A stretch of 29,520 bases of DNA from the NCBI GenBank assembly GCA_045628085.1, contig JAZQOZ010000037.1:1-29520 (forward strand), written 5' to 3'. The DNA is from Firm-04 sp045628085 (GTDB taxonomy: Bacteria; Bacillota; Clostridia; Oscillospirales; Ruminococcaceae). The position numbers and the translations under genes are program-made. Under the pieces are notes generated by a model. The model made no database searches, was not told the origin of the DNA, and saw only the letters and a list, made by a program, of their open reading frames with translations. Positions 1 to 8,381 of this stretch are shown here, piece after piece; the first letter of the stretch is position 1, and every line of letters begins with the position of its first letter.

Positions 1-1254
1 CAGCAGCCGGCTGTTTCCCGTTCGGCGGAGACAAGCCTTCCGAAACAGGGCTTTCAGCTTATCAAAAACAGCATAACGGAAAAGTATACCGCTTTGTTAT
101 CCCGTGATAAAGCGGTCGCAGCGGACAGCAGTGTCCGTCTGCTGACGACAAAAGCGTTTGCGATATTTATTGTACTGTTTATCATCGTGCTGTCATTTGT
201 CATTCTCGGCATGAACAAAAAGGCAAAAAATTATCTTTCGGAATATGAAAATTCGCGTCCGCAGTATACGATTGAAGATTATGTCGCATCGCTGGACAGC
301 AGTTTTGTGACGGAAATGATGACACAGTCGACAGCCGGTCTGGAATTTTCAGCATACGAAAAGCCTGAAATGCTCTATGACGCTGTACGCAGTCAGGCGG
401 CAGGCAGCGGTGAATATACTTATTCGCAGGCTGAGGATTTCACGGAATCCCGTCCGGACTACTATATTCTTCAGGACGGCAAGGCAGTCGCAAAGGTCGC
501 GCTGATACGCTCCGGATGGACAGAGGCACATAGTTTTCCGGTATGGCGCGTTGATACGCCTGTTTCGGTGATAGACCTTCAGGCATCTCCGTCTTATACG
601 CTGAATGTCACAATGCCGGAAGATGCTGTATTACAGGTCAACGGCGTGGAAGTGCCGGAAGAACAGTATCTCGAAGCGGAATCGGATCTCAAGCTCTGTC
701 AGACTGAGCTGTATTTCATGAAACAGCCGATGGCGCGGAAATGTGTGATCAACGGTCTGTTCTGTGCGCCGCAGGTGACAGTGAAAGATGCAGACGGCAA
801 TGTGCTTGAACCGTATGAGACACCGGATACAACGCAGGCAGAGCTGGAATATGTATTCCCGATCGCAGACAGCAAAGATCCGGATCCCAAACTGAAAGAA
901 CGTGTTGACGGACTGACAAAGGCTTACATGAATTACGTGATCAATACGAAATGTGATCTGAATAATAATCTTGCTGTTCTCAGTAATTATCTGGTGGCAG
1001 GTTCGCCGGCATCGACTTTGATGTATAATATCTCAACGGATATCTGGTACAACAATGATCCGGATCTGCGTGAAGATCATGTATTTGAGATCAAACATAT
1101 CAAGCAGTATGCGGATAACTTATGCACGGTCGATGTTCGTCTGGAATCCACGCTCGGCAAGGTTGCAGTGAATGATTATGCGTGTACGATACGCTGGGTA
1201 ATGGTAGACACAGGTTATGGCTGGTATGCAACGAGCTTCCGGCTGTTCCCGTAA
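1..1254 (+). CDS. Membrane-anchored protein of unknown function (5' end outside the window)
   Basis: The frame is open from base 1 with no stop, so the gene starts upstream of the window; the first possible internal start (TTG at 94) has no ribosome binding site and is not needed. Read from base 1, a charged cytoplasmic stretch of about 50 residues is followed by one hydrophobic segment (about residues 52-71, FAIFIVLFIIVLSFVILG), then roughly 345 outside residues. This is the topology of a single-pass protein with its C-terminus outside. The last 100 residues (ending WVMVDTGYGWYATSFRLF) have the alternating pattern and Trp/Tyr-rich end seen in NTF2-like domains, but I cannot assign a family. 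A strong terminator follows directly, so it is the last gene of its unit. Function unknown. Confidence 0.8.
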   Translation, partial: QQPAVSRSAETSLPKQGFQLIKNSITEKYTALLSRDKAVAADSSVRLLTTKAFAIFIVLFIIVLSFVILGMNKKAKNYLSEYENSRPQYTIEDYVASLDSSFVTEMMTQSTAGLEFSAYEKPEMLYDAVRSQAAGSGEYTYSQAEDFTESRPDYYILQDGKAVAKVALIRSGWTEAHSFPVWRVDTPVSVIDLQASPSYTLNVTMPEDAVLQVNGVEVPEEQYLEAESDLKLCQTELYFMKQPMARKCVINGLFCAPQVTVKDADGNVLEPYETPDTTQAELEYVFPIADSKDPDPKLKERVDGLTKAYMNYVINTKCDLNNNLAVLSNYLVAGSPASTLMYNISTDIWYNNDPDLREDHVFEIKHIKQYADNLCTVDVRLESTLGKVAVNDYACTIRWVMVDTGYGWYATSFRLFP

Positions 1255-1266
1255 AATGAATATCCG

Positions 1267-1302
1267 AAAAGCGCGGCGTTCGATCTGAATGCCGCGCTTT
1301 TT
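1267..1302 (+). terminator. Rho-independent terminator
   Basis: The stem GCGCGGC/GCCGCGC is extended by A-T pairs, has a 13-nt loop and ends in a T run. It lies 13 nt after the stop of the first gene and just before the ilvB promoter, so it separates the two units. Confidence 0.9.
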
Positions 1303-1316
1303 GCGTAAAATAGGGG

Positions 1317-1345
1317 TTGACAAACCTGCGAAAAGCGATTATAAT
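1317..1345 (+). promoter_or_regulatory. Sigma-A type promoter of ilvBN
   Basis: Consensus TTGACA (1317-1322) and TATAAT (1340-1345) are separated by exactly 17 nt. It drives the T-box leader that begins a few bases downstream. Confidence 0.92.
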
Positions 1346-1641
1346 GAACATAGAATAAAAATGCGGTGAAGGGAACAAAAAAGCCGGAATCCCGTCTTGC
1401 AGAGAGCTGCCGCCTGCTGAAAGGCAGCATTCGGCTCCGGTCATAAGTCATCCCTGAGCAGCCGGACAGAACGGCAGTCTGCCCATTAAGTCCGGACGGG
1501 TTCTCCCGTAACAGAGAGCTGCGTTATGATGACGCACATGAGTGGGCGCTTTGCGTCAAAAAGAGTGGTACCGCGGAGCATACAGTATCGTATCTTCGTC
1601 TCTTTCCTGCCGAATGAAAACGGCGTGAAAGGGACGTTTTT
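1346..1641 (+). ncRNA. T-box riboswitch leader upstream of ilvB (branched-chain amino acid)
   Basis: The T-box core TGGTACCGCGG is at 1566-1576. Stem I shows the AGAGA bulge (1401-1405), the distal hairpin GCTGCC/GGCAGC (1405-1410 with 1423-1428), and a closing helix CCCGTC (1391-1396) with GACGGG (1495-1500). The descending arm carries GTC-ATC (1447-1452) just before CCTGAGC, where specifiers lie: GTC would read tRNA-Val, ATC tRNA-Ile. The terminator is CGTCTCTTTC/GAAAGGGACG (1597-1606 with 1627-1636) followed by five Ts; pairing of uncharged tRNA to the T-box core should favour the antiterminator. Either codon suits acetolactate synthase. I am sure of the T-box, less sure which codon is read. 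Confidence 0.93.
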
Positions 1642-1686
1642 CATACTCCCTTTTCCGTCGGAAAACGGATGAAAGGAGACACAGCC

Positions 1687-3390
1687 ATGCAGATAACAGG
1701 CGCAAAAATCGTAATCGAAACACTGATCGAACAAGGCTGTGATGTGCTGTTCGGTTATCCGGGCGGACAGGTCATTGACCTCTTTGACGAATTATACCGC
1801 AGCCGTGACCGGATCCGGCATATCCTCACGGCGCATGAACAGGGCGCGGCACACGCCGCAGACGGTTACGCAAGAGCAACCGGAAAAGTCGGCGTTGTGA
1901 TGGCAACATCCGGACCGGGCGCGACAAATCTCGTGACAGGCATCGCGGCGGCTTATCTGGATTCTGTGCCGATGGTGGCGATCACGGGCAATGTGCCGTG
2001 CAGTCAGATCGGCAGAGACAGCTTTCAGGAAGTCGATATTGTCGGCGTCAGTATGCCGGTGACAAAACATAATTTCATCGTGAAGCGTGTGGAGGAGCTT
2101 GCCGATACGATCCGCACGGCATTTCAGATCGCACGCTCCGGCAGACCGGGGCCTGTTCTGGTGGATATCCCGAAGGATGTGCAGGAGGCAGTCTGCGAAT
2201 ATGAACCGCAGACGCATCCGGCAGAAGCGGAAACCGTCAGACCGGCATCGGAGGAACGGCTCAGAAAAGCCGCAAAAATGCTTTCTGCCGCGAAACGGCC
2301 GTATATCTATTTCGGCGGCGGCGTGATCGCAGGCAATGCATCGGCAGAGCTGACGGCGCTTGCCGAAAAGCTCGATGCACCGATGGGATGCTCCCTGATG
2401 GGGCTTTCCGCCGTCCCTTCCTCGCATCCGCTGTTTCTCGGAATGCAGGGTATGCACGGTCATTTTGCATCCTCTGCGGCAGAGGATGCGGCTGATCTTG
2501 TACTTGCGCTCGGTGTGCGGTTCAGTGACCGCGCTACAGGAGAACAGGGACGTTTTTCGGCGCATTTCAATATTATCCATATAGATATCGACGGTGCGGA
2601 GCTGAATAAGAATATCTCAGCGGCACTGACGATCCGCGGCGATCTGAAAGATGCACTCGGCAGACTGGAGAAAATGGTCTGCAAGCGGAACAATCGGACA
2701 TGGCGCAGTCAGATCGAACGGCTCAGACAGGAGGAAACGGCGCGGACAGCTTATTCTCATGCGCTGCTTGAAAAAAAAATGCGCAGCACAGAACATTTCC
2801 TGACGCATTATCAGATCATAGATGCGGTCAGTGCGGCTGCGCCTGCGGATGCCGTCATCGTCACGGATGTGGGACAGCATCAGATGTGGACCGCACAGCG
2901 CTATCCGTTCCGGCAGCCGCGCACATTCCTGACAAGCGGCGGACTCGGCGCAATGGGCTATGGACTGGGTGCTGCGCTCGGCGCGTATATTGCGACCGGC
3001 AGACGGACTGTGCTGTTCACGGGTGACGGCAGCTTCGGAATGAATCTCAATGAGCTTGCTTCTGCTGTATCGGAACAGGCAGATATCACGATTCTGATTA
3101 TGAATAACGGCGTACTCGGCATGGTGCGGCAATGGCAGACACTTTTCTATGATCGCCGCTATGCCGGTACAACACTGAACCGGCAGACGGATTTTGTCAA
3201 GGTTGCAGAAGGATTCGGCGCATCCGGTGCAAGGGTATCGACACCCGAACAGCTGGCCGATGCGCTGAAACAGGCATTTTCGCAGTCCGGTACATTTGTG
3301 ATAGATGCGCAGATGTGCAGTGATGAGCTTGTACTGCCGATGCTGCCGCCGGGCGGTTCGATCGACAATATCATCACGGAAATCGACTAA
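1687..3390 (+). CDS. ilvB: Acetolactate synthase, large catalytic subunit
   Basis: ThDP-dependent enzyme that condenses two pyruvates to 2-acetolactate, or pyruvate with 2-oxobutyrate, in the first common step of valine, leucine and isoleucine synthesis. Start chosen at ATG 1687 because AAAGGAG lies 9 nt upstream; this gives 567 residues, the usual family size. Visible in order: the N-terminal pyrimidine-binding domain with the ThDP-activating Glu in AHEQGAAHAADGYAR (E51), a central domain with a FGGGVIAG segment, and the C-terminal pyrophosphate domain with GDGSFGMNLNEL (G446-D447-G448) and a downstream NN that form the metal-diphosphate motif. ilvN follows after 25 nt. Control is through the T-box leader. 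Biosynthetic rather than catabolic use is inferred from the leader and the ilvN partner. Confidence 0.97.
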   Translation: MQITGAKIVIETLIEQGCDVLFGYPGGQVIDLFDELYRSRDRIRHILTAHEQGAAHAADGYARATGKVGVVMATSGPGATNLVTGIAAAYLDSVPMVAITGNVPCSQIGRDSFQEVDIVGVSMPVTKHNFIVKRVEELADTIRTAFQIARSGRPGPVLVDIPKDVQEAVCEYEPQTHPAEAETVRPASEERLRKAAKMLSAAKRPYIYFGGGVIAGNASAELTALAEKLDAPMGCSLMGLSAVPSSHPLFLGMQGMHGHFASSAAEDAADLVLALGVRFSDRATGEQGRFSAHFNIIHIDIDGAELNKNISAALTIRGDLKDALGRLEKMVCKRNNRTWRSQIERLRQEETARTAYSHALLEKKMRSTEHFLTHYQIIDAVSAAAPADAVIVTDVGQHQMWTAQRYPFRQPRTFLTSGGLGAMGYGLGAALGAYIATGRRTVLFTGDGSFGMNLNELASAVSEQADITILIMNNGVLGMVRQWQTLFYDRRYAGTTLNRQTDFVKVAEGFGASGARVSTPEQLADALKQAFSQSGTFVIDAQMCSDELVLPMLPPGGSIDNIITEID

Positions 3391-3415
3391 GCAGATACGG
3401 AGGGATATATGATAT

Positions 3416-3934
3416 ATGGAACAGCAATATGTGATCGGCGTACTGGTTGCGAATATTTCGGGTGTACTGTCCCGTGTATCGGGGATGTTCACGCGGCGCG
3501 GCTTCAATATCGACAGTCTGACAGTCGGAGAAACAGAATCGGCAGGACTTTCACGCATCACGGTCGCATTCCGCGGCGATGATGATATCAAGGAACGCAT
3601 CGTGACACAGCTTGAAAAGCTGCACGATGTCAAAGAAGTCGAAGTTCTCGATCAGCAGGAAACGGTAATTCGTGAACTGCTGCTGCTGAAAGTGCGCAAT
3701 GATGCCGGATCGCGGCAGGATATCATGACGGCAGCCGAGATCTTTCATTCAAGGATCGTTGACTATTCCAAAGAGGCACTTGTCTGCGAGCTGACCGGTG
3801 AAACACCGAAAATTGACGCATTCATTGACCTGATGAAAGGCTACGGCATCATGGAGATGTGCCGGACGGGCATCGTTGCACTGGAACGCGGCGCAAACTG
3901 TCTGCGGACGAAAAATGAAGCATCTGTTGAATGA
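3416..3934 (+). CDS. ilvN: Acetolactate synthase, small regulatory subunit
   Basis: Regulatory partner of the IlvB subunit, which gives valine feedback inhibition and full activity in this family. 172 residues, the normal length. An N-terminal ACT domain (about residues 5-75) contains GVLVANISGVLSRVSGMF followed by RRGFNIDSLTVGETE, the typical ligand-site signature; a second ferredoxin-like half ends in GIVALERG. The ribosome site GGAGGG lies about 11 nt before ATG 3416; an ATG at 3409 is in another frame. It is cotranscribed with ilvB, with a 25-nt gap. No ilvC or ilvD follows, so the rest of the pathway is elsewhere. Confidence 0.96.
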   Translation: MEQQYVIGVLVANISGVLSRVSGMFTRRGFNIDSLTVGETESAGLSRITVAFRGDDDIKERIVTQLEKLHDVKEVEVLDQQETVIRELLLLKVRNDAGSRQDIMTAAEIFHSRIVDYSKEALVCELTGETPKIDAFIDLMKGYGIMEMCRTGIVALERGANCLRTKNEASVE

Positions 3935-3966
3935 TCGGATGAATATGACATGGACGATCTGAGCTG

Positions 3967-3987
3967 CGTATCATCAGGGCTGATACG
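3967..3987. repeat. Inverted repeat downstream of ilvN
   Basis: Perfect 7-bp arms CGTATCA/TGATACG with a 7-nt loop, 32 nt after the ilvN stop. No T run follows, so it is not a classical terminator; it may be an mRNA 3'-end structure. The rest of the 212-nt gap before 4147 shows no clear gene or promoter. Confidence 0.5.
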
Positions 3988-4146
3988 GATATTCACGCCG
4001 CCGGTACTGATATTTCTCTATGGCGCAGTAAGACCGGTGCGCGGCTGTATCCGGCAATCATTTCCTTTGTGGTGTGCTTTCCGGCATTCTTCATCGGAAA
4101 GCGGATAATATCGGGCTGCATACGCCCTGAAAATAAGGGAGATACA

Positions 4147-5343
4147 ATGGGAAGAAATAAAAAATTGCAGGAAATTGATCTTGCGCTGAATTCACTGGTC
4201 GTATTCCGGAAGCTGCTGACGAATGAGGTCATCCTGCCGCTGCGTGCGCTGCTCGATACGGAAAGCATGGATCCGATGATACAGCTCCGGCAGTATACGG
4301 AATTTATTACGCGGCTTTATGCACGGAGTATGAATCTGACGGAATTCATCTTTCAGCTGATCTGTGAGGATGATAATTTCTATGTCCGTGCTGTGGCACG
4401 CGGCGAGGAAGTTGAGGAAATGCTGACCGCCTGCGTACAGAATGAGCTTGCGATCTTGCAGCGCCTTGCGAGAATTCGTCCGTATGAGCTGCAAAAAGAG
4501 GTTTCCTATTACGGTATTCTGCCGGAATGGAAAAACTCCGATCTGGATTTCGGTGCGGAATATCATGCCCGTCTGCGTCAGATCGGCAAATACGGCTACG
4601 GCATTTATGCTGTCAATCCGATGTTCGTGATCCGGGATGAGCAGATCGTTCCGGTGAAATATCCTGACCGTGTGCAGCTTTCGGCACTTTCCTGCTATCA
4701 GGCAGAACGGCAGACCGTGATCGACAATACGCTTGCACTGCTGAACGGAAAATGTGCGCAGAATGTTCTGCTTTACGGTGATTCCGGAACAGGCAAATCC
4801 GCATCTGTCAAGGCGATCGTCAATGCATATTTCAAGGAAGGACTGCGTCTGATCCAGATCACCAAAGCCGATCTGCCCATGATGCCGCTGATTATGGAGC
4901 AGATTCACGATAATCCGCTGAAATTTATCTTATTTGTGGATGATCTCAGCTTTTCCGCCGGAGATGACAGCTTCGGTATCCTGCGTGCGGTACTGGAAGG
5001 TTCGGTTGCGGAGCGTCCGGCGAATGCGGTGATCTATGCGGCAAGCAGCAGCCGTTATCTGGAACCTGCGGATTTTGCCGATGCGGATGCTGTATCGCCC
5101 GTTCCGGATGTGATGCCGGAGCAGCAGGCATTGGCAGGAAGATTCGGCATTCGTGTCCGGTTCTGCCGTCCGGACCGGAAGGCGTATCTCGCATTTGTGC
5201 AGGAATTGGCAGAGCAGTATGAACTGCAAATAGATCCTGCGGAATTGTATCAGGCGGCAGAAGATTTTGCACAGCGCAGCGGCGGACGTTCGCCGCGTGC
5301 GGCAAAACAGCTGATCGAACAGCTCAGGACAGCACAGGAATAA
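4147..5343 (+). CDS. AAA+ family ATP-binding protein, DUF815 type
   Basis: Start at ATG 4147, preceded by AAGGGAG 5 nt upstream; 398 residues. The N-terminal ~200 residues are helical and lack a recognisable motif. The ATPase core carries Walker A GDSGTGKS (211-218) and Walker B FILFVDDLSF (D265, D266), followed by LEGSVAERPANAVIYAASS with the sensor-1 strand, and a C-terminal lid rich in Arg (GGRSPRAAKQLIEQL). This arrangement matches the DUF815 family of stand-alone AAA+ proteins in Firmicutes. Their substrate is unknown to me, so no function is claimed. It is a single-gene unit: ilvN lies 212 nt upstream and a strong terminator follows. Confidence 0.85.
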   Translation: MGRNKKLQEIDLALNSLVVFRKLLTNEVILPLRALLDTESMDPMIQLRQYTEFITRLYARSMNLTEFIFQLICEDDNFYVRAVARGEEVEEMLTACVQNELAILQRLARIRPYELQKEVSYYGILPEWKNSDLDFGAEYHARLRQIGKYGYGIYAVNPMFVIRDEQIVPVKYPDRVQLSALSCYQAERQTVIDNTLALLNGKCAQNVLLYGDSGTGKSASVKAIVNAYFKEGLRLIQITKADLPMMPLIMEQIHDNPLKFILFVDDLSFSAGDDSFGILRAVLEGSVAERPANAVIYAASSSRYLEPADFADADAVSPVPDVMPEQQALAGRFGIRVRFCRPDRKAYLAFVQELAEQYELQIDPAELYQAAEDFAQRSGGRSPRAAKQLIEQLRTAQE

Positions 5344-5353
5344 ACGAAAAAAA

Positions 5354-5395
5354 CAGCCGTGAAACAGCGAAAAATGCTTGTTTCACGGCTGATTT
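5354..5395. terminator. Bidirectional terminator between convergent genes
   Basis: A perfect 13-bp stem CAGCCGTGAAACA/TGTTTCACGGCTG is flanked by a run of seven As on the left and TTTT on the right. It lies between the stops of the plus-strand ATPase gene and the minus-strand coiled-coil gene, and can stop transcription from both sides. Confidence 0.9.
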
Positions 5396-5409
5396 TCATA
5401 TCAGGACAA

Positions 5410-5865
5410 TTACCACATGGTATCGTTTTCATCGTCATATCTGGATTCGGTCGAATCCCAGAAAAAGCGCTGCACATCCTCTTTCAGTTTGATGCCGCGG
5501 TTTCGTGTCTCATTTGAGAGAACATTCATATCCTCATAGAGATTGTCCATATCACTGGAGAGGACCTTTGTGACCTTCTCAAGGGCAACGATGCGGTCTT
5601 CCAGCATATCGGCTGTCTGATCAATGGAATCGGCGCGGTCGGTGACAGCATCCAGATGCCGCTGAATATTGCGCAGGATGCCGCGCAGTTCTTCCTGACC
5701 TGCAAGGATGCTTTCCTGTGTTTCACGCATCGCCTCAATGGCGGCGGTGTTTTTTTCGATCGCGGCATGATCCCGCGTCTGGTATGCGGACAGTTTTCCG
5801 GTGATTTTTTCCATTTCCTCTGATTCGGATTCAAGCTCGGAAAGCCGCATTGACAGTTCATCCAT
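5410..5865 (-). CDS. Small coiled-coil protein of unknown function
   Basis: 151 residues from ATG 5865, which has AAGGAG about 10 nt upstream; the longer open frame upstream overlaps the promoter and is rejected. Almost the whole protein is charged helix with heptad spacing (for example LSELESESEEMEKITGKL, and ILRNIQRHLDAVTDRADSI), suggesting a long dimeric or oligomeric coiled coil. There is no signal peptide, TM segment or Cys. It ends in an acidic tail (YDDENDTMW). It has its own promoter and terminator, so it is transcribed alone. Function unknown; it could be a structural or tethering protein. Confidence 0.75.
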   Translation of the reverse strand: MDELSMRLSELESESEEMEKITGKLSAYQTRDHAAIEKNTAAIEAMRETQESILAGQEELRGILRNIQRHLDAVTDRADSIDQTADMLEDRIVALEKVTKVLSSDMDNLYEDMNVLSNETRNRGIKLKEDVQRFFWDSTESRYDDENDTMW

Positions 5866-5901
5866 TGCAGTATTTCTCCTTCCGTTCCGATATTTTATAT
5901 T

Positions 5902-5930
5902 ATTATAACATACTATTACAGGAATTGCAA
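5902..5930 (-). promoter_or_regulatory. Promoter of the coiled-coil gene
   Basis: On the minus strand TTGCAA (5930-5925) and TATAAT (5907-5902) are separated by 17 nt. The -35 box matches 4 of 6 positions and the -10 box is perfect. It sits 36 nt upstream of the start codon. Confidence 0.75.
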
Positions 5931-5986
5931 TGGGCAATGCAGAAAAAGAAACCGTATCGCCGGCATGGGGGCAAAATCGGCTGTCG

Positions 5987-6553
5987 TCACTGTCCGTCCG
6001 GTTTATATTCGCTCCGCAGCATGGAAAAATACAGTCTGCCGACATATTCCCCGTCCATATAGAAATAATCGCGCAGCGTCCCCTCATAGGTGAAGCCGCA
6101 TTTCTCGATCACACGCTTGGACGGCTTGTTGATCGTTTTCGTGCAGATCTGTACCTTGTGCAGGTTCATTTTCTCAAAGCCGAATGCGATCACGGCTTTG
6201 GTTGCTTCTGTCGCATAGCCGCGGCACTGATACGCCGCACCGATACAATACTCGATCTCTGCAAAATGATTCTTATTGTCAACCAGAAAATATGCGATCT
6301 GTCCGATACATTCGCCGTTTTCCCTGTCGATCACCGCCCAGCGGTAATAATCCTGTTTCACGTATGAACCGATATATTTTTCAAGCAGTCCGAGAACATC
6401 CTCTTTTGTAGCATATACAGGCTCAGAATACAGAGACTGTACCTTTTCATCCGATGCCCAGTTTTTCAGGACTGCATCCGCATCATCTTACGTGAATCTG
6501 CGCAGGATCAGCCGTTCTGTTTCAATCGTCAGTGTTCCGGTGTGTGTCAGCAT
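5987..6553 (-). pseudogene. GNAT acetyltransferase (RimJ/RimL type) interrupted by an in-frame TAA
   Basis: Reading from ATG 6553, the product begins MLTHTGTLTIETERLILRRFT, then codon 22 is TAA (6490-6488), then DDADAVLKNW and the rest of a normal GNAT continues in the same frame to 5987. The family usually has an acidic residue at this point (RPFTEDDA), so a single GAA-to-TAA change explains the break. The downstream part keeps the acetyl-CoA loop (YQCRGYATEATKAVIAF) and the typical C-terminal VIEKCGFTYEGTLRDYF. The start lies 9 nt after the trpB-like stop, so it was the second gene of that operon. The only later start, GTG 6361, has no ribosome site and would lose beta1 and the first helices. 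Pseudogene, recent mutation, or a sequence error. Confidence 0.85.
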
Positions 6554-6562
6554 AGATATACC

Positions 6563-7939
6563 TCAATTCACCTTCGGGAGCTTTGCAAATGCAACGGCAA
6601 GCTCATCATCGGTCGGTACATAGTTTTCAAGCAGTCCGTCATTGAATTTCTGATAGCCTGCAAGATCAAAATAACCTGTTCCGGTCAGACCGAATACGAT
6701 CGTCTTTTCCTCGCCGGTTTCCTTGCAGCGCATCGCCTCGTCGATCGCCGCACGGATCGCATGGGAGCTTTCCGGTGCCGGCAGAATACCCTCAACTCTT
6801 GCAAATTGTTCTGCCGCCTCAAAGATCTCTGTCTGCTTATAGGAGACTGCTTCCAGAATACCCTGTGCGTGCAGTTCGGAGAGTGCCGTATTCATGCCGT
6901 GATAACGCAGACCGCCTGCGTGATTCGGTGCCGGAATGTAATCCGCACCGAGCGTATACATTTTTGCAAGCGGACAGATCATGCCGGTATCAGCATAATC
7001 ATACGCATACTTACCGCGTGTCAGGCTCGGACAGGATGCCGGTTCAACCGCAACCAGACGGTAATCCGCTTCACCGCGCAGACGCTCGCCGACAAACGGT
7101 GCGATCAGGCCGCCGAGATTCGAGCCGCCGCCTGCACAGCCGATCACAACATCCGGCTTGATGCCGTACTTATCGAGCGCCGCCTTTGCTTCCAGACCGA
7201 TGACCGACTGATGCAGCATGACCTGATTCAGCACAGAACCGAGTACATAACGGTAGCCCTCATTCTGCAAAGCCGTTTCGACTGCTTCGGATACTGCACA
7301 GCCAAGACTGCCGCCTGTTCCGGGATGCTCTGCGAGAATTTTTCTGCCGACTGCGGTCGTTTCAGAGGGAGAAGGCGTGACGGATGCGCCGTAGGTACGC
7401 ATGACCTCGCGGCGGAACGGCTTCTGCTCATAGCTGACCTTGACCATGAAAACCTTGCAGTCCAGATCAAAATAAGAACACGCCATTGACAGCGCCGTGC
7501 CCCACTGACCGGCTCCGGTTTCTGTTGTAACACCCTTCAGGCCCTGTTTTTTCGCATAATAAGCCTGCGCGATCGCAGAATTGAGCTTGTGACTGCCGGA
7601 TGTGTTATTGCCCTCGAATTTGTAATAGATCTTAGCAGGTGTGCCGAGCTTCTTTTCGAGGCAGTATGCACGCACCAGCGGAGAGGGACGGAACATTCTG
7701 TAAAAATCGCGTATCTCCTGCGGGATCGGGATATAACGGTCGGTGTCGTTCAATTCCTGCTCGGCAAGCTCACGGCAGAACACTTCGGAAAGCATATCGA
7801 GCGTAGCAGGCTGAAATGTTTTCGGATCAAGCAGCGGTGCAGGTTTCTTCGCCATATCCGCACGGAAATTATACCATGCGTCCGGCATCTCGGATTCAGT
7901 CAGATAGATCTTGTACGGGATTTCCTTGTTTGCCATCAT
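6563..7939 (-). CDS. trpB: Tryptophan synthase beta-like PLP enzyme (TrpB2 type)
   Basis: PLP-dependent synthase that joins indole and serine to make tryptophan; this long, stand-alone form belongs to the TrpB2 group. 458 residues, longer than the roughly 400 of ordinary TrpB because of the N-terminal extension (about 80 residues). The PLP lysine is K118 in EGNNTSGSHKLNSA, the phosphate loop is GCAGGGSNLGG, and RPSPLVRA precedes the lysine as in TrpB2. ATG 7939 and ATG 7936 are both possible starts behind AAGGAG. No trpA or other trp gene is near, consistent with TrpB2 acting on free indole or as a salvage enzyme. Expression is controlled by the Trp T-box leader. A broken GNAT gene follows in the same operon. 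Confidence 0.93.
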   Translation of the reverse strand: MMANKEIPYKIYLTESEMPDAWYNFRADMAKKPAPLLDPKTFQPATLDMLSEVFCRELAEQELNDTDRYIPIPQEIRDFYRMFRPSPLVRAYCLEKKLGTPAKIYYKFEGNNTSGSHKLNSAIAQAYYAKKQGLKGVTTETGAGQWGTALSMACSYFDLDCKVFMVKVSYEQKPFRREVMRTYGASVTPSPSETTAVGRKILAEHPGTGGSLGCAVSEAVETALQNEGYRYVLGSVLNQVMLHQSVIGLEAKAALDKYGIKPDVVIGCAGGGSNLGGLIAPFVGERLRGEADYRLVAVEPASCPSLTRGKYAYDYADTGMICPLAKMYTLGADYIPAPNHAGGLRYHGMNTALSELHAQGILEAVSYKQTEIFEAAEQFARVEGILPAPESSHAIRAAIDEAMRCKETGEEKTIVFGLTGTGYFDLAGYQKFNDGLLENYVPTDDELAVAFAKLPKVN

Positions 7940-7981
7940 GAACACTCCTTTTCATACTGTTGGCGGATCGTCAGAGCACGG

Positions 7982-8256
7982 AAAAATAAAAACGCCCGTC
8001 CCTGACAACATTTTACAGTCAAGGACGAGCGATGCTCGCGGTGCCACCTTGATTCACGGCATCCGATCGACAGGACAGCCGTGCACTTTTGAGATACACA
8101 TGATATCTCCGGCATCTGACGTGTGCCTGAACGTCGCAGCTTTGACTGCGCCCTCGGCGGGCCATTGGGTGCGCTGTATCCGTCCGGTTCTCAGCATCCC
8201 GGACTCTCTGTGGGGCATACACATCGTTTCTCTCCGCTTCATCGGTTTCTGATTCG
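7982..8256 (-). ncRNA. T-box riboswitch leader for trpB (tryptophan)
   Basis: On the minus strand the T-box core TGGCACCGCG is at 8046-8037. Stem I contains the AGAGA bulge with the distal hairpin GTCCGG/CCGGAC, and then TGG (8164-8162) in the descending arm just before CCCGCCGAGG, the expected site of a Trp specifier. A long terminator stem GCTCGTCCTTGAC/GTCAGGGACGGGC (8030-8018 with 8006-7994) is followed by GTTTTTATTTTT. The match between specifier and gene makes the call firm. Confidence 0.93.
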
Positions 8257-8285
8257 ATTATACCACAGTCACATTGATTTGTCAA
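8257..8285 (-). promoter_or_regulatory. Promoter of the trpB transcription unit
   Basis: On the minus strand perfect TTGACA (8285-8280) and TATAAT (8262-8257) have a 17-nt spacer. It lies between the FAD dehydrogenase stop and the T-box leader, in the same direction as both. Confidence 0.93.
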
Positions 8286-8381
8286 GTACCAGTTTTTGGC
8301 AATTTGCATGAATATATTGCCGCAAAAGAATGACAAAAGTCTGTTGAACGCATCCGTCCAGACGGTGAAGAATCGTAAATA

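Noticed and set aside
3935..4146. Upstream extension of the ATPase gene to 4069
   Set aside because: A ribosome site lies just before ATG 4147, and the extra residues look random.
8019..8336. Open frame of 105 codons on the minus strand
   Set aside because: It covers the trpB promoter and T-box leader; both are better explained as regulatory RNA.
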